Of a stretch of 14,961 bases of DNA, positions 13,488 to 14,961 are shown one piece after another (position 1 is the first letter of the stretch; each line of letters begins with the position of its first letter). The position numbers were made by a program, and so were the translations under genes. This DNA is from Thermoplasmatota archaeon (lineage in GTDB: Archaea > Thermoplasmatota > E2 > DHVEG-1): positions 1 through 14,961 of the forward strand of contig JAGXLH010000023.1 of assembly GCA_018334795.1 (NCBI GenBank). The letters are read 5' to 3'. The notes below the pieces were generated by a model. The model was not told the origin of the DNA and searched no databases. It saw nothing but the letters and a program-made list of their open reading frames with translations.

Positions 13488-14774
13488 ATGCAAAAAAAAT
13501 CAAAGAAAGCAGGTATACTTGTATCGCTTCATGATGATGTAAACGAAATTAGATTACTTGCTGAATCTAATGATTATCATATTGTTAACACCTTTGTTCA
13601 ACATCGAGATCATCCCGATGTCACTAGTTATATTGGGATTGGCAAACGTGATGAAATTAAAGAATATATCGCTACTTCTGAAGAGGATATCAGTGTGGTA
13701 ATAATTGATGGAACACTGAAACCTTCCCAATGGTTTGTTCTTGAGAATTACTGGAACGTAACCGTTTATGATCGACTACGACTTATTCTTATGATTTTTA
13801 AAGATAGAGCCGATCGAAAAGAAGCACGATTACAAGTTAGACTTGCTGAACTTCAATATGAACGACCTTTTGTTCGAGAACTTATTCATCGAGCAAGAAG
13901 CGGGGAACATCCTGGATTGATGGCAGGAGGAGAATATCAGGTTGATGATTATTATGAAATGATGAAAAAGCAAATGAAACAGATCAAGGAAAAACTTAAT
14001 CATATTCGTAAACAACGTCATCTACGTAGACATCATCGACATCATAGTGGATATTTTCTTGTTTCATTAGCAGGATATACAAATGCTGGAAAGAGTAGTT
14101 TATTAAATGTATTAACAGATGAACAGATTGATGTGGAAGACCGATTGTTTTCAACGCTTTCAACTACCACTCGGAAATTAGATCAATCTCATATACCAAT
14201 TTTAATGACTGATACGGTAGGGTTTATACAACGGTTACCTGCTTGGATTATTGATGCTTTTCATTCAACGCTAGAAGAAATTAAAGATGCTGATGTTGTC
14301 ATTCTTGTGGTTGATGCAAGTGATTCCTTTTCTGTTTTTCAACGAAAAGTGAAAACTTCTATGGATGAACTATCAGATCTTGGGGTGACAAATCCTGTTC
14401 TAGTTGTATTAAATAAAACAGATTTGATTTCTAATGAACAAGTTGATGTTAAAGAACAATTCGTCAGTGCTTTTTGTGCTGGAAAAAAATTTGATATGGT
14501 TTCAATTTCAGTTCATCAACATCTGCATTTAGATGAGTTATTAAAAAAATTATATTCTCTTCTTCCTCAATTGTATCAAATTGAAATTCAACTTCCTAAT
14601 ACTGAGGAAACTCAATCTTTTTTGTCTTGGGTGTATGAATACTCTCGATTAGAGGATATTGTTTATACTGACAAAGTAAATATGGTAATTACAACGCATC
14701 AACAGATTAAAGATAAGATTATATCAAAAGTAGCATCTTTAAAAGGAAATGTGATTGATATGAAGCAGTTGTAA
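13488..14774 (+). CDS. hflX: GTPase HflX
   Basis: HflX binds the large ribosomal subunit and, in bacteria, splits stalled or heat-damaged ribosomes. The 428-aa protein has the HflX N-terminal domain (about 1-125: VNTFVQHRDHPDVTSYIGIGK, positions 33-53, then VIIDGTLKPSQ), a coiled-coil linker (about 150-185, with a His/Arg-rich HLRRHHRHH segment) and a G domain. The G domain shows G1 GYTNAGKS (196-203), a G2 Thr in TTTRK, G3 DTVGF (242-246) and G4 NKTD (309-312). A short C-terminal domain follows from about 355. The glycine-rich loop usual before the linker in bacterial HflX is replaced by PGLMAGGEYQVD. It starts at ATG 13488 with its own TATA box and ends before a T10 terminator, so it is a single-gene transcript. 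Confidence 0.95.
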   Translation: MQKKSKKAGILVSLHDDVNEIRLLAESNDYHIVNTFVQHRDHPDVTSYIGIGKRDEIKEYIATSEEDISVVIIDGTLKPSQWFVLENYWNVTVYDRLRLILMIFKDRADRKEARLQVRLAELQYERPFVRELIHRARSGEHPGLMAGGEYQVDDYYEMMKKQMKQIKEKLNHIRKQRHLRRHHRHHSGYFLVSLAGYTNAGKSSLLNVLTDEQIDVEDRLFSTLSTTTRKLDQSHIPILMTDTVGFIQRLPAWIIDAFHSTLEEIKDADVVILVVDASDSFSVFQRKVKTSMDELSDLGVTNPVLVVLNKTDLISNEQVDVKEQFVSAFCAGKKFDMVSISVHQHLHLDELLKKLYSLLPQLYQIEIQLPNTEETQSFLSWVYEYSRLEDIVYTDKVNMVITTHQQIKDKIISKVASLKGNVIDMKQL

Positions 14775-14808
14775 AATTCAAACTTACTTTAATAGGTTGT
14801 TAATTGTT

Positions 14809-14841
14809 CGATTTTTTTTTTGTCATAAACCAAAAAAATCG
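14809..14841 (+). terminator. T10 tract and hairpin downstream of hflX
   Basis: CGATTTTTTT (14809-14818) pairs with AAAAAAATCG (14832-14841) around a 13-base loop; the plus strand carries T10 at 14812-14821. It lies about 35 bases after the hflX stop. Both the T tract and the stem fit an archaeal terminator. Confidence 0.55.
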
Positions 14842-14880
14842 TGTTTAATTTCGTAAGAATTACCAAGTTTATATCAAACA

Positions 14881-14889
14881 TTTTATATA
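14881..14889 (+). promoter_or_regulatory. TATA box for the gene starting at 14956
   Basis: TTTTATATA with an expected start site near 14910-14912, giving a leader of roughly 45 bases that includes the ribosome site at 14941. Confidence 0.4.
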
Positions 14890-14940
14890 CTTTGATGACC
14901 ATTAAATAATAATAGGAAATATAAATAAAAATATTTATTC

Positions 14941-14945
14941 GGAGG
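14941..14945 (+). promoter_or_regulatory. Strong Shine-Dalgarno sequence
   Basis: GGAGG lies ten bases before ATG 14956. Most other genes in the window lack a full site, so this one stands out and supports the start of a new, well-translated gene. Confidence 0.55.
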
Positions 14946-14955
14946 AAATAATCCT

Positions 14956-14961
14956 ATGACA
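14956..14961 (+). CDS. First two codons of a further gene (cut by the window edge)
   Basis: Only ATG ACA is visible, so no product can be named. The call rests on the GGAGG site ten bases upstream and a TATA box at 14881-14889, set after the hflX terminator. Confidence 0.45.

Noticed and set aside
13830..14021. Minus-strand hydrophobic 63-codon frame in hflX
   Set aside because: Antisense to the HflX linker; no promoter or independent evidence.
1..14961. CRISPR arrays, tRNA or rRNA genes
   Set aside because: No regularly spaced repeats were seen and no intergenic gap shows a cloverleaf or rRNA-like segment.

Overview
The window is AT-rich DNA from an archaeon, most likely a euryarchaeon-type lineage; a link to Thermoplasmatota or a relative is only a guess. 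The archaeal signs are a THUMP-type tRNA G10 methyltransferase next to an archaeal-style RNase Z, an AK6/Fap7-type NTPase, a CDP-alcohol phosphotransferase resembling archaetidylinositol-phosphate synthase, an MCM-related AAA+ ATPase, TATA boxes placed so that transcripts start at or a few bases before the start codon, and T-rich terminators. There are no tRNA or rRNA genes, no CRISPR array, and no gene-free stretch longer than about 175 bases.

Left edge (1 to about 690): the C-terminal part of an IscB-type RNA-guided nuclease (HNH, RuvC-III and C-terminal domain), cut by the window edge. It is visibly more GC-rich than its surroundings. It ends in a hairpin followed by TCAA, which looks like the right end of an IS200/IS605-like element. 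This end lies directly against the next gene, a secreted or membrane-anchored Ig-like protein. That gene's natural start appears to have been lost, or put out of frame at a T8 run.

1899-5654, minus strand: a compact four-gene run, transcribed as CBS-domain protein, CPA2-type cation/H+ antiporter, tRNA G10 methyltransferase, RNase Z. The first two overlap, so ion homeostasis and tRNA maturation share one probable transcript.

5829-10941, plus strand: dCMP deaminase, a winged-helix regulator, an M24 prolidase-like peptidase, then a tight cluster of serine hydroxymethyltransferase, AK6/Fap7 NTPase and CDP-alcohol phosphotransferase, then a small unknown protein. These are mainly nucleotide, one-carbon, peptide and lipid housekeeping.

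10994-13355, minus strand: two unrecognised small proteins (118 and 134 aa) and an unusual ATPase. The ATPase joins an N-terminal helix-hairpin-helix to an MCM-like AAA+ core, without the normal MCM OB-fold and zinc domains. 13488-14774, plus strand, is the ribosome-associated GTPase HflX, followed by a T-rich terminator and the first two codons of a further gene with a strong Shine-Dalgarno sequence.

The items most worth a second look are the IscB element and its junction, and the HhH-MCM-like ATPase.
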